Assembly: GCA_018241765.1 (NCBI GenBank)
Contig: JAFEDD010000002.1
Coordinates: 95,725 to 159,724, forward strand
Reading direction: 5' to 3'
Origin: Pseudomonadota bacterium
Lineage (GTDB): Bacteria; Pseudomonadota; Gammaproteobacteria; Burkholderiales; Casimicrobiaceae
Length of the DNA: 64,000 nt
Each line of letters begins with the position of its first letter. Positions within the stretch are counted from its first letter, which is position 1. Below the pieces are notes generated by a model. It was not told the origin of the DNA. It saw only the letters and a list, made by a program, of their open reading frames with translations, and made no database searches. The position numbers were made by a program, and so were the translations under genes. Positions 17,515-25,917 of this stretch are shown here, piece after piece.

Positions 17515-18111
17515 TCAGCCTCGGGTTTGGCACTCGCCTGTCCAGCGGGAGGCAAGCGAGTGTTCGATTTCGAGGAGATCGAGTAGCCGTGCGACACCTT
17601 GGTCGACGATGTCGGCGAGACTCGTCGGTCGCAGGTAAAACGCCGGCATCGGAGGGCAGACGATGGCGCCCGCTTCGGTGGCGCTCACCATGTTGCGCAG
17701 ATGCGTCAAATGAAGCGGCGACTCGCGAACGAGCAACAGCAGGCGCCGTCGCTCCTTCAACGTGACATCCGCCGCTCGCGTGATGAGGTTGTCGGCAAGC
17801 CCGTGTGCAATGGAGGCTAGCGTGTGCATCGAGCAGGGCGCGATGACCATGCCGCTTGCGCGGAACGAACCACTCGCGATGCAAGCGCCGACGTCATCGA
17901 TCGCGTGGACGTGGTCGGCGAGCGCCTCGATCTCGGCGGGTGATTCGCGGCACTCGATGGCGATGTTGCGCCAGGCGGCGATCGAGACGATCAGATGCGT
18001 CTCGATGTTCGGCGTTTGCGCCAGAATCTGAAGCAGGCGAACGCCGTAACAGGCACCGCTCGCGCCTGTCAGCGCAACGATGATTCGCCGCTTCGTTGGC
18101 GATGCGTTCAC
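17515..18111 (-). CDS. ubiX: UbiX, flavin prenyltransferase
   Basis: The protein has 198 residues. UbiX attaches a dimethylallyl group to FMN to make the cofactor of UbiD. The Rossmann start IIVALTGASGACYGVRLL, PCSMHTLASIAHGLADNLITRAADVTLKERR and LVRESPLHLTHLRNM are the family's FMN- and phosphate-binding segments. It lies directly before ubiD and 15 nt after ubiT, so the cofactor maker and user share a likely transcript with the oxygen-independent hydroxylation genes. Confidence 0.96.
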   Translation of the reverse strand: MNASPTKRRIIVALTGASGACYGVRLLQILAQTPNIETHLIVSIAAWRNIAIECRESPAEIEALADHVHAIDDVGACIASGSFRASGMVIAPCSMHTLASIAHGLADNLITRAADVTLKERRRLLLLVRESPLHLTHLRNMVSATEAGAIVCPPMPAFYLRPTSLADIVDQGVARLLDLLEIEHSLASRWTGECQTRG

Positions 18112-18126
18112 GCTGTTCGGGTCGGT

Positions 18127-18633
18127 TCAACGACGAGGAAGAGGGAGCCAGTCGCGCAACGCCGACAGCGCTGCGGCGGGTTGTGGTCCGAATCGAGTCC
18201 GCACCCAGTGCTCAGGGTCGAGCACCGGCAGATCCATCGCGTCGATGGCATTCTTGACGATCAACCCGAGTTCGGTGTCACCTTCGGAGCGCAGGCGTCG
18301 ATGAAAAAACAGCATGTCGGGATCGACCTGACGCGCGGCCAGGCGCATGAAATCATGACCACTTGCCGTCAGCGTCAGATCCGCCGGTGATTGCGGCGGG
18401 GAGGGTGTGAAACGTTCGCCATCCCAGGAGAGATCGAAAACCATCCCCGCGTCGCTCACCACGATGCGCAACCGTCGATGACGCAACGCTTCACGGGTAT
18501 CGGCTGGCAGTTGGGGCGCAAGAATCCGATTCAGCGCCAGAACGAGCAGCACGGAGCCCGGGTAGCGTGGAAGGCGAGACAGCACCTGGCGGACGGGCGG
18601 AGGCAGTTCGATCGGAGTTGAGGTTTTCAGCAT
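18127..18633 (-). CDS. ubiT: UbiT, SCP2-domain accessory factor for O2-independent ubiquinone synthesis
   Basis: The protein has 168 residues from the ATG at 18633. A GTG at 18645, overlapping the ubiV stop as GTGA, is an alternative start that adds four residues. The SCP2 sterol-carrier-like domain includes ASGHDFMRLAARQVDPDMLFFHRRL and SEGDTELGLIVKNAIDAM, the most conserved part of UbiT. Known UbiT proteins bind lipids and are needed for ubiquinone synthesis without oxygen. Position directly after ubiUV supports the call. Confidence 0.93.
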   Translation of the reverse strand: MLKTSTPIELPPPVRQVLSRLPRYPGSVLLVLALNRILAPQLPADTREALRHRRLRIVVSDAGMVFDLSWDGERFTPSPPQSPADLTLTASGHDFMRLAARQVDPDMLFFHRRLRSEGDTELGLIVKNAIDAMDLPVLDPEHWVRTRFGPQPAAALSALRDWLPLPRR

Positions 18634-18641
18634 TTGCGAAC

Positions 18642-19574
18642 TCACAACGTTTGCACCACGTGATCGAGGCCGGGTCGACCATGCCAGTAGCCGTTGCAGG
18701 CGGGTGCCACCTGCAGCGCGCAAGCGTCGGCAAGCGCGCGGCCGGCGCCGGTGGCCTCGTGCCGCGCGACGTCGAAGAGATCGATGATGCCCGCCATGTT
18801 GGACGATTGCGGCGACAGGCGCAGCACATCGACGCGCAGGCGGGTGAGATCGGGCATATCGGCCAGCAGGTTGTACACGCGTGACGATTGGGTCTGGATG
18901 CCGTTCAGTACCAGGAAATCCTCGCCTTCGCGCGTCTTCATCAGCAGACCATCCGGGTGAGCGAGGCAACTGAAACGGCAATCGTCCTTGGGTAAATCGA
19001 GGTGCCGCGCCGTGAAGCAACGCGCTGAAAACGCGAGCGGAAGGCGTCCAAAGGCGAATACCTCGGTGGCGAGGGACGCGGGTCGTTCTGCCTGCAACGT
19101 CGCCAGGTCATCGCGGTTCATTTCGAGCGGCATGACCCAGCGCGTCGCACCCCACTGCGCGAACAAGCGCAGCGTATCAGCGTTGAAAATGTTGAGGTGC
19201 GGGCCCGCGATGAACGGCACATGGCCGGCGAGTTGGCGCACCGCGCCCATGTCGTTCGCCTCGACGATGAAGTCGCCGTTGCCGGTGACCTTGTGCATGG
19301 TCGAAACGTCGCCGCCGGACTCGAGCAACACCTGGGTGGACAGCACGACCTCCTTGCCCGCATTGCGCAACGAACGGGCGATGGCCAGCCAGTCGGCGAG
19401 TCGCAATTCATGGCGGCGTGAACACACCGTCTCCCCGAGATAGACGATGTCGAGCGCGGTGTCTGCCATCGCCTCGTAGAACGCAAACATGGTGGCGCGT
19501 GGCCAATAGTAGAGCGGAGGGCCGAGCGCAAGCCGGGGCATGGCGTGCGTTGCCGGAGCGCTGCTTGCGATCAT
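18642..19574 (-). CDS. ubiV: UbiV, O2-independent ubiquinone hydroxylation protein
   Basis: The protein has 310 residues from an ATG at 19574 that overlaps the ubiU stop as ATGA; an ATG two codons earlier (19580) is also possible. It belongs to the U32 peptidase-like family. Four cysteines at 51, 186, 199 and 203 show the 13- and 4-residue spacing of the last three 4Fe-4S ligands of E. coli UbiV. With UbiU it hydroxylates the ubiquinone ring without O2. ETVCSRRHELRLADW and the SARCF/DDCRFSC segment are the clearest marks. Confidence 0.95.
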   Translation of the reverse strand: MIASSAPATHAMPRLALGPPLYYWPRATMFAFYEAMADTALDIVYLGETVCSRRHELRLADWLAIARSLRNAGKEVVLSTQVLLESGGDVSTMHKVTGNGDFIVEANDMGAVRQLAGHVPFIAGPHLNIFNADTLRLFAQWGATRWVMPLEMNRDDLATLQAERPASLATEVFAFGRLPLAFSARCFTARHLDLPKDDCRFSCLAHPDGLLMKTREGEDFLVLNGIQTQSSRVYNLLADMPDLTRLRVDVLRLSPQSSNMAGIIDLFDVARHEATGAGRALADACALQVAPACNGYWHGRPGLDHVVQTL

Positions 19575-20635
19575 TTCCATGGCCGGTGATAGGCGCCCAA
19601 CGTATGTTGGCGACCCTCCGCGAATTGCTCGAGGCTGACCATCCACGGCGCCTTCGCGATGTAGCGATGGCCCTTGAGATGGCTCTGATCGATCGCTTCA
19701 CGCCAGACGCGGGTGACTTCGGCGACGTACGCCTGACTGCGTTGTCGCCCCTCGATCTTGACCGCACGCACGCCGATTTCCATCAGCTTGGGCAGAAGTT
19801 CGAGTGTATTGAGGCTGGTGGGTTCTTCGATGGCGTAGTAGTTGCGGTCCTCGGCGACATCGAAGCGCCCTTTGCACAAGGTGGGATACCCCGCCTGTTC
19901 GTTGCTTCCGAAGCGATCGATCAGTACGCCGTTCAACCGCGCTTCGAGTCCCCGCGGCGTTTCCTGCCAGCGGACTGCCTTCGCGGGAGAGCAAACGCCA
20001 TGCGTGTTCGGTGATTCGCCAGTGACGTACGATGACAGGGCGCAACGACCCTCCACCATCACACATAGGCTGCCGAAGCCGAATACTTCGATTTCGACCG
20101 GCGTTCTTGTCACGACGTATTCGACCTGTTCCATCGACAGTACGCGTGGCAGCACGGCGCGACGGATCCCGAACTGTTCATGGTAGAAGTTGATCGCGTC
20201 GTGATTGGTCGCAGAACCCTGGACCGACAAATGCAGGCGCAGATTGGGGTGCTGTGTCGCCGCGTAGCGCATCAACCCGGGGTCGGCGAGGATCACGGCG
20301 TCGACGCCGCTCGCCGCAGCATGATCGAGTGCCCGTCGCCACAGCGCGGGGTTCGTCGCTTGCGGGTAGGTGTTCAGTGCCATGAACACCTTGCGATGGC
20401 GGGCGTGCGCGTAGGCGATGCCCGTGGCCATCGCGGCATCATCGAAATTGAGGCCCGCGAAATTGCGCGCGTTCGTTGCGTCGCGCAATCCAACGTACAC
20501 GCAGTCGGCGCCGTTATCCACGGCCGCCTTCAGGGCCGGCAGGCTTCCGGCCGGGCAAACCAGTTCGAAGGGTTCCAAGGTCGCTCTCGTCGCTTTGGGG
20601 TCCAGGCGCGCGGTCACCGTCGCGCGGCATGACAT
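19571..20635 (-). CDS. ubiU: UbiU, O2-independent ubiquinone hydroxylation protein
   Basis: The protein has 354 residues and belongs to the U32 family. Cysteines at 191, 198, 215 and 254 have spacings 7, 17 and 39, identical to the four 4Fe-4S ligands of E. coli UbiU (169, 176, 193, 232). Other marks are FELVCPAGSLPALKAAVDNGAD, VQGSATNHDAI and KIEGRQRSQAYV. The N-terminus has about 20 residues before the conserved part. It heads the ubiU-V-T-X-D run, and an FNR-like site lies about 120 nt upstream. Confidence 0.96.
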   Translation of the reverse strand: MSCRATVTARLDPKATRATLEPFELVCPAGSLPALKAAVDNGADCVYVGLRDATNARNFAGLNFDDAAMATGIAYAHARHRKVFMALNTYPQATNPALWRRALDHAAASGVDAVILADPGLMRYAATQHPNLRLHLSVQGSATNHDAINFYHEQFGIRRAVLPRVLSMEQVEYVVTRTPVEIEVFGFGSLCVMVEGRCALSSYVTGESPNTHGVCSPAKAVRWQETPRGLEARLNGVLIDRFGSNEQAGYPTLCKGRFDVAEDRNYYAIEEPTSLNTLELLPKLMEIGVRAVKIEGRQRSQAYVAEVTRVWREAIDQSHLKGHRYIAKAPWMVSLEQFAEGRQHTLGAYHRPWK

Positions 20636-20748
20636 CGATCATTCCACCAACCAGGCAACGGACACGCGTTCGCTTCGGCGCCATCGGAGGCCGGCCCTGA
20701 CGGCAGGCGCCCCCGAAGGCTCGACATCGCGACCGATTGGTTGCTCAG

Positions 20749-20762
20749 GTGATGGGCATCAA
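20749..20762 (-). promoter_or_regulatory. FNR/CRP-family type site upstream of ubiU
   Basis: Read on the minus strand the site is TTGAT-GCCC-ATCAC, nine of ten defined positions of the FNR consensus TTGAT-N4-ATCAA. Its centre is about 120 nt before the ubiU start codon, far enough for a promoter with the site near -41.5. The expected -10 region (around 20723) has no good hexamer, so the promoter itself is not seen. No plus-strand gene could use it. Confidence 0.5.
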
Positions 20763-20930
20763 ATGGGGCAGGTTGCACCAAAGAGGAAACGATAGGCGGA
20801 CGGTTCGTGTCATTCCATGAACCAGTTCAACATTTCGCGCGAAAGCCGAATCGTCAGCATGCAACGGCCAACGCTCCAACGGCGCGCGCTGGCCGTGAGC
20901 GCCCGAGGCGCGGGCCGGTCATGGGCGGCT

Positions 20931-21830
20931 TCAGTGCGGCCACGCACCTCTGCGCAGTGCGTAGTCGAGCGCAATGCCGGCAAACAGCACGAGCCCCAGC
21001 AAATTGTTGCCGCGGAACGCGGCAAAGCAATTGGCGCGCTCGCGCCCGCGCAACAGCACGATGTGACGCAACGCGATGAGGGAGGCGAGCACCAGCGCGA
21101 CGGCATACCCATGGCCGAGCCCGATGTCGCGGCCGATCCACGCCATCGACGTCAGGAACATCGCGTAACAGATGCCGACGGCGAGGACGTCGAAGCGCCC
21201 GAAGAACAATGCTGACGTGTGAATGCCGATGCGCACGTCGTCGTCGCGATCGACCATCGCGTACTCGGTGTCGTAGGCCATCACCCAGAAAAAATTGGCG
21301 AACATGAGCCACCCCGCGAGCGATGGGGTGTCACTGCGCACCGCGGCGAAGGCCATCGGAATGCCCATGCTGAATGCGATGCCGAGAAATGCCTGGGGCA
21401 CCGAGAAGAAGCGTTTCGTGAAGGGATAACACGCCGCGATCGCGAGCGCCGGTATCGCCCAGAGTCGTGCCGCATGGTTGAGCGCGATGAGCAGCGAGGC
21501 CGCCGCTGCGGCGCAAACGGCTGCGACCGCCATCGCCTCGCGGCCGCTGATTTCGCCCGCGGCGAGTGGGCGCATCGCCGTTCGCTTGACGGCGCCGTCG
21601 AAGTCACGATCAGCCCAGTCGTTGATGGCGCAACCGGCCGAACGCATCAGGATCGTGCCGAGCGCGAAGATCACAATGAGATGCGGCGCCGGGGCACCCT
21701 GCGCCGCGATCCAGAGCCCCCACAGCGTCGGCCACATCAGCAGCATGAAGCCAACCGGCTTGTCGAGCCGGATCAGTCGCAGATAGGCGTCGAAGCGCAG
21801 GCGCAGCGAGGTGGTGCGATCGGCCGTCAT
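20931..21830 (-). CDS. ubiA: UbiA, 4-hydroxybenzoate polyprenyltransferase
   Basis: The protein has 299 residues and about eight or nine membrane segments. UbiA attaches the polyprenyl tail to 4-hydroxybenzoate, the first committed step in ubiquinone synthesis. Both aspartate motifs that bind the diphosphate through Mg are present: CAINDWADRDFDG and AYDTEYAMVDRDDD. LDKPVGFMLLMWPTLWGLW at the N-terminus is typical. It is upstream of ubiU on the same strand but separated by 295 nt that contain an FNR-like site, so it is probably a separate unit. Confidence 0.96.
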   Translation of the reverse strand: MTADRTTSLRLRFDAYLRLIRLDKPVGFMLLMWPTLWGLWIAAQGAPAPHLIVIFALGTILMRSAGCAINDWADRDFDGAVKRTAMRPLAAGEISGREAMAVAAVCAAAAASLLIALNHAARLWAIPALAIAACYPFTKRFFSVPQAFLGIAFSMGIPMAFAAVRSDTPSLAGWLMFANFFWVMAYDTEYAMVDRDDDVRIGIHTSALFFGRFDVLAVGICYAMFLTSMAWIGRDIGLGHGYAVALVLASLIALRHIVLLRGRERANCFAAFRGNNLLGLVLFAGIALDYALRRGAWPH

Positions 21831-21839
21831 GCAGGTTCG

Positions 21840-22856
21840 CTACAGCAAAGGCCGTTGCAGCGCAGCGGCCGCGCTCATCGTGGTCAAGAACTGCTCGGGC
21901 GTGGCGTGCATGAGGCGCATGCGAAGCTCTCGCTTCAGCCGCGTGTTGCCGATCCGTCGCGATTCACGCAGAAAGGAATAGGCCAGCGGTGACATCATCG
22001 CGGCAACCTCGGCGCGCGGCGCACGGGGCGGGCGCGGCAGGCCCAGACGGTCAGCCACCAGATCGAAGTAATCCCCCATTCGAACATCACTGTCGTCGAC
22101 GACATTGATGATGCGTCGCGGGCGTCCGCGAAAGAGCGCAAGCCAGACGGCATGGGCGAGATCATCGGCGTGAATGTGATTGCTGACGACGTCGTCAGCC
22201 TCGATCAGCGACGGCGTGCGCGCCTGCAGGCGGGCAACCGGCAACCGCTCGGCCGCATAGATACCGGGTGCGCGCAAAACGCTCGCGTGCCGATGGCGTC
22301 GCGCGCGCAGTCGGCGCTCCGCGGCAACGCGGCGACGCGCGCGATCACTCAAGGGGTGCACTCGTCGTACTTCGTCGATGATGGCCCCGCCGCAATCGCC
22401 GTAGACGCCGGTCGTGCTCACATAGACGTCGCGCAGCGGACGCGACGCGTGCGGCGGACGCGGACGCAGGCGCGGTGCCGCCTGACCCGTGGCAGGGCGG
22501 CCCGCTCGAGCGCGCTGGCGTGGCCGACGACGACGCGGCCTTGGCGCGGCCGCTGCGAGCCACCGGCGCATGCGGTGGTCATCAGCGCCGACATTGGCGG
22601 GAGGGGCGAGCAGGACGGTCGCCGCCGCGCTGCGCGCGAGTGCACCGGCGCGACGCAGGCTCGCGCGACGGTCGAGGTCACCGGCGACCGGTAAAATTCC
22701 GCCTTGTCGCATGGCGTCGAGCGCATCGTGTCGGCGCGCGAGACCAAGCCAGCGAATCGAGTGCGCGGCACCCACGCGGTCGTTGGTGCGACGAACCAGA
22801 CGTTGCGCCACGTCGCCCGCACCGACGACCAGAATTTGCAATTTCCGCCGCTTCAC
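21840..22856 (-). CDS. NAD-dependent epimerase/dehydratase-like protein
   Basis: The protein has 338 residues from a GTG at 22856. The N-terminus has a Rossmann nucleotide-binding site (LQILVVGAGDVAQRL). The SDR core is YVSTTGVYGDCGG and LRAPGIYAAERLP, followed by NHIHADDLAHAVWLALF. Residues about 100-140 are an unusual arginine/proline-rich linker. It belongs with the atypical extended SDRs such as YeeZ, whose substrates are unknown. It ends 9 nt before ubiA on the same strand and faces the flavin reductase gene across 20 nt. The linker could hide a sequence error, but both halves share one frame. Confidence 0.75.
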   Translation of the reverse strand: MKRRKLQILVVGAGDVAQRLVRRTNDRVGAAHSIRWLGLARRHDALDAMRQGGILPVAGDLDRRASLRRAGALARSAAATVLLAPPANVGADDHRMRRWLAAAAPRPRRRRPRQRARAGRPATGQAAPRLRPRPPHASRPLRDVYVSTTGVYGDCGGAIIDEVRRVHPLSDRARRRVAAERRLRARRHRHASVLRAPGIYAAERLPVARLQARTPSLIEADDVVSNHIHADDLAHAVWLALFRGRPRRIINVVDDSDVRMGDYFDLVADRLGLPRPPRAPRAEVAAMMSPLAYSFLRESRRIGNTRLKRELRMRLMHATPEQFLTTMSAAAALQRPLL

Positions 22857-22876
22857 CGTTCTTGCATCTCTACGAC

Positions 22877-23905
22877 ATGCCTCAAATCACCCTCGAACCC
22901 GGTGGCCATGTGTTCACCTGCGAGACCGATGTCACTATTTTGACAGCAGCGCTGCGCGCCGGTCTGCTGATTCCCTACGGCTGCAAGAACGGCGCTTGCG
23001 GTTCGTGCAAGGGGCGCGTGCTGGCGGGCGAGGTGGAATTGGGTCCGCACCAGGCCACCACGCTCACGGCGATCGAGCGGACGCAGGGCAAGGCGCTGTT
23101 CTGTGTCGCCCGACCGCTGGGTGATGTCACGATCGAGGCGCGCGACGTGCGCAAGCAGGGCGATGTCGTACTGAAGACGTTGCCGTGCCGCGTCGAGCGT
23201 ACCGCGCGGGTTGCCGACGATGTGATGATCGTGCACATCAAATTGCCAGCCAGTGAACGGCTGCAGTACCGCGCTGGGCAATACCTCGAATTCCTGCTGA
23301 AGGACGGCCAGCGGCGCAGCTTCTCGATTGCCAATGCACCGCACGATGATGCGCTGCTCGAATTGCACATCCGGCATCTGCCGGGCGGGCTGTTCACCGA
23401 TCGCCTCTTCGGCGTGGGGCAGCCCGCCATCAAGGAGCGCGACATCCTGCGCTTCGAGGGCGCGCACGGAGGCTTCTACCTGCGTGACAGCGACAAACCG
23501 ATCATCCTGCTCGCGAGCGGCACGGGCTTCGCACCGATCAAGGCGATCATCGAACACATGCGCCATACCGGCGACCCGCGAGCGGTGACGTTCTATTGGG
23601 GCGGGCGCCGACCGCGCGATCTCTACCTCGATGCGCTCGTGCGACAGTGGGCGTCGAGCGAGCCCGCGCGTTTTCGCTACGTGCCGGTGGTGAGCGATGC
23701 GCTGCCCGAGGACGGCTGGACCGGCCGAACCGGCTTCGTGCATCGCGCGGTCATGGAGGACTTCGCGGATCTCTCGCAGCATCAGGTCTACGCCTGCGGC
23801 GCACCGATCGTCGTCGATTCGGCGCAGCGTGACTTCACCACACAATGCGCGCTGCCGGAGTCGGAGTTCTTCGCCGACAGTTTCACCGTCGCGGCAGCAA
23901 TCTGA
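22877..23905 (+). CDS. 2Fe-2S flavin reductase, CDP-6-deoxyglucoseen-reductase-like
   Basis: The protein has 342 residues from MPQITLEPGG at 22877. Residues 1-90 are a plant-type ferredoxin domain with cluster ligands Cys36, Cys41, Cys44 and Cys76. An FAD domain (YRAGQYLEFLL, RRSFSIANAP) and an NAD(P)H domain (ILLASGTGFAPIKAIIEH, YWGGRRPRDLYLD, YACGAPIVV) follow. This is the electron-transfer chain NAD(P)H-FAD-2Fe-2S. Betaproteobacterial copies are often named after AscD, but without sugar-nucleotide genes nearby that specific role is doubtful. Placement next to the ubi region invites a link to redox supply, which is inference only. Confidence 0.85.
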   Translation: MPQITLEPGGHVFTCETDVTILTAALRAGLLIPYGCKNGACGSCKGRVLAGEVELGPHQATTLTAIERTQGKALFCVARPLGDVTIEARDVRKQGDVVLKTLPCRVERTARVADDVMIVHIKLPASERLQYRAGQYLEFLLKDGQRRSFSIANAPHDDALLELHIRHLPGGLFTDRLFGVGQPAIKERDILRFEGAHGGFYLRDSDKPIILLASGTGFAPIKAIIEHMRHTGDPRAVTFYWGGRRPRDLYLDALVRQWASSEPARFRYVPVVSDALPEDGWTGRTGFVHRAVMEDFADLSQHQVYACGAPIVVDSAQRDFTTQCALPESEFFADSFTVAAAI

Positions 23906-23917
23906 TCGGGCGAGGTC

Positions 23918-24553
23918 ATGGCATTCGACACCTGGCTCACGTATTTCGCGGCCGCCTGGATCATCTCGTTGTCGCCAGGGACGGGGGCCGTGTTTGCCAT
24001 GAGTTCGGGCCTGAACCATGGGTTTCGCCGCTCCTGGCCCGGCACGCTGGGCCTCGTGATCGGCGTCTGGACGGCACTCGCGATCGTCGCCATCGGCCTT
24101 GGCGCGCTGCTCAACACGTCGGCACATGCCTTCAATGCGCTCAAGTGGCTTGGCGCGGCGTATCTGGCCTACCTTGGCGTGCAGCAGTGGCGTGGGCCGG
24201 CCAAACCACTCACGACGGACAGCGAGCGACGTGAGGACGTCGACGCGCGCACGCTCTTCGCGCGAGGCTGGGCCGTCAATGCCGGCAACCCGAAGGGCAT
24301 CGTCTTCATGATGGCGGTGATGCCGCAGTTCATCGACAGCCATGCACCGCTGCTGCCGCAGTATCTGGCGATCGGCGCCACCTCCGGCGTCACCGAGTTG
24401 GTCGTGATGGCGCTCTATGCGGCGCTCGCCGCCCGTGTGCTGGGCTTCTTTCGTTCAGCCCGTCAACAGCGCCTGTTGAACCGCATTTTCGGCGGGCTGT
24501 TCATCGCGGCGGCGGTCGCGTTGCTGACCTTCAAGCGAGACGTGGCGGCGTGA
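23918..24553 (+). CDS. LysE/RhtB family amino-acid exporter
   Basis: The protein has 211 residues and about six membrane segments. The family signature SLSPGTGAVFAMSSGLNHGFRRS is present near the N-terminus, with the conserved GWAVNAGNPKGIVFMMAVMPQFID in the middle. These proteins export amino acids or homoserine lactone-like compounds. It lies 12 nt after the flavin reductase gene on the same strand and may share its transcript. The substrate is unknown. Confidence 0.92.
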   Translation: MAFDTWLTYFAAAWIISLSPGTGAVFAMSSGLNHGFRRSWPGTLGLVIGVWTALAIVAIGLGALLNTSAHAFNALKWLGAAYLAYLGVQQWRGPAKPLTTDSERREDVDARTLFARGWAVNAGNPKGIVFMMAVMPQFIDSHAPLLPQYLAIGATSGVTELVVMALYAALAARVLGFFRSARQQRLLNRIFGGLFIAAAVALLTFKRDVAA

Positions 24554-24568
24554 GGTTGCGCGATGGCG

Positions 24569-25336
24569 TCAACCGCCGAGCGCGAGGTCGGCGTAGCATG
24601 CCTCCGCCTTGCCGCCGAGACTATCGGTGTCGGTCATGAGCCCGATGCTTTCGATCTCGCCGGCCTCCTCGCCGGGAAATGCACGACGGTAATCGGCGCG
24701 AACGTCACGATCGAAGCTTTGCCAGGACGCGAGCCCGACACCACCTTGCCGCACCACGATCTTCTTGATGCGTGTGGTGTTGGCGTTCCCGAGCACCGTT
24801 TCCGGCGCCGTCTTGGCGTCCCAGATGTACTGGATGGCGGCAAACGGCATTTCGACACCGCCGAGCGCGCGCGCCATGTTCATCGTGGCGCGATCGGCGG
24901 CATCGAGACGACTGCGATCGCCCTTGAACGCCACGACGACGCGGGCAGGCGCATCGTCCTTGCCGATGGTGGCGGGATCGGCGTCCGGGATCGCCGCGGG
25001 AATGAACCAGCGCCACGACAGATGTGACGCGCCGGCGTACGACGGCGGCACCGGCGCTGCCCAGATCGACCATGCGCCGTTCGCCTCGGCGCGGATGCAG
25101 GGCACTCCGGCTACCGAATCGCTGCGGTATGACGTCGGCGTCTTGAAGCGGATGTTCACTGCTTGCCACGGAGGCGACGCGCCATCGTTGGGCAGCAGCA
25201 GGCGGCCGCTGGGCGTCGTCGCATCGAACACGGGTGCGGGCATCTGTGTGCAGCCAGCGAGCAGCGTGGCCGTCGCCATCAGTGCGCTCGCCATGATGCG
25301 GGCGGGTCGGGACGTCGTGGGGCGGGATGGGTGCAC
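24569..25336 (-). CDS. DUF3047 lipoprotein
   Basis: The protein has 255 residues from a GTG at 25336, chosen because GGAGGA stands 6 nt upstream. A lipobox LLAGC ends the signal peptide, so the product is probably anchored in the outer or inner membrane facing the periplasm. The rest matches DUF3047: WSIWAAPVPP, SWRWFIP, DDAPARVVVAFKGDRS, MPFAAIQYIWD and ESIGLMTDTDSLGGKAEACYADL. Its function is unknown. It converges on the LysE-type gene and is divergent from the PHA-system gene. Confidence 0.85.
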   Translation of the reverse strand: MHPSRPTTSRPARIMASALMATATLLAGCTQMPAPVFDATTPSGRLLLPNDGASPPWQAVNIRFKTPTSYRSDSVAGVPCIRAEANGAWSIWAAPVPPSYAGASHLSWRWFIPAAIPDADPATIGKDDAPARVVVAFKGDRSRLDAADRATMNMARALGGVEMPFAAIQYIWDAKTAPETVLGNANTTRIKKIVVRQGGVGLASWQSFDRDVRADYRRAFPGEEAGEIESIGLMTDTDSLGGKAEACYADLALGG

Positions 25337-25490
25337 GCGCTTTCCTCCGGGGCCATGAACGTGTGGCCTGCGCTTTTTAACCGATTCCGCGCGACTTGGG
25401 CAGGGGGCTATCCCGTTCGCCGACATGGAGGTTGCGCGCCACGGGGCGGCGCACGAAAATACGGCCTCCCCTTGAGCACAGGAGCCCCGC

Positions 25491-25856
25491 GTGTCGCACA
25501 TCTCGATCAAGCGCACTCACCACTCGTCCCTCGCCGAGGCAACCAAGACGGCCGACCGCATGGCGGCGAAGCTCGCGCGCGACTACCAACTGCGCTCGCA
25601 GTGGGATGGCAACGTGCTGCATTTCGATCGCAGCGGACTCAACGGCACGCTGGTGGTGACGGTCAACGACATTCAAGTCGACGTCAAGCTCGGCTTGCTG
25701 ATGGCCGCGTTCAAGGGGCCGCTGCAGGCCGCGGTCGAGCGCGAGCTCGATGCGTTGATCGTGCCGCCGGCGTCGGGCAAGGCGGCCGCGCCCGCCACGA
25801 AACCCGCGTCCAAGGCGGCCGCGAAGCCCAGGGCGGCGCAAAGCAAGTCCCGGTGA
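25491..25856 (+). CDS. Polyhydroxyalkanoic acid system family protein
   Basis: The protein has 121 residues from a GTG at 25491. Residues 1-90 match the small PHA-granule/system family (ISIKRTHHSSLAEA, DGNVLHFDRSGLNGTLVV, VNDIQVDVKLGLLMAAFKGPLQAAVERELD). The last 30 residues are a lysine/alanine/proline tail like those of nucleoid- or granule-binding proteins. Members are linked to polyhydroxybutyrate granules, but their precise role is unclear. No other PHA gene is in the window. Confidence 0.85.
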   Translation: MSHISIKRTHHSSLAEATKTADRMAAKLARDYQLRSQWDGNVLHFDRSGLNGTLVVTVNDIQVDVKLGLLMAAFKGPLQAAVERELDALIVPPASGKAAAPATKPASKAAAKPRAAQSKSR

Positions 25857-25917
25857 CGTCGCAGCCGAGGCAGCGCGAACGATTCGTTCGGCGGTGACTC
25901 GGACACGGTGGCCAGCG

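Noticed and set aside
21840-22856. Possible frameshift in the epimerase-like gene, because of an Arg/Pro-rich stretch near residues 100-140
   Set aside because: Conserved motifs before and after the stretch are in the same frame, so a variable linker is the simpler reading.
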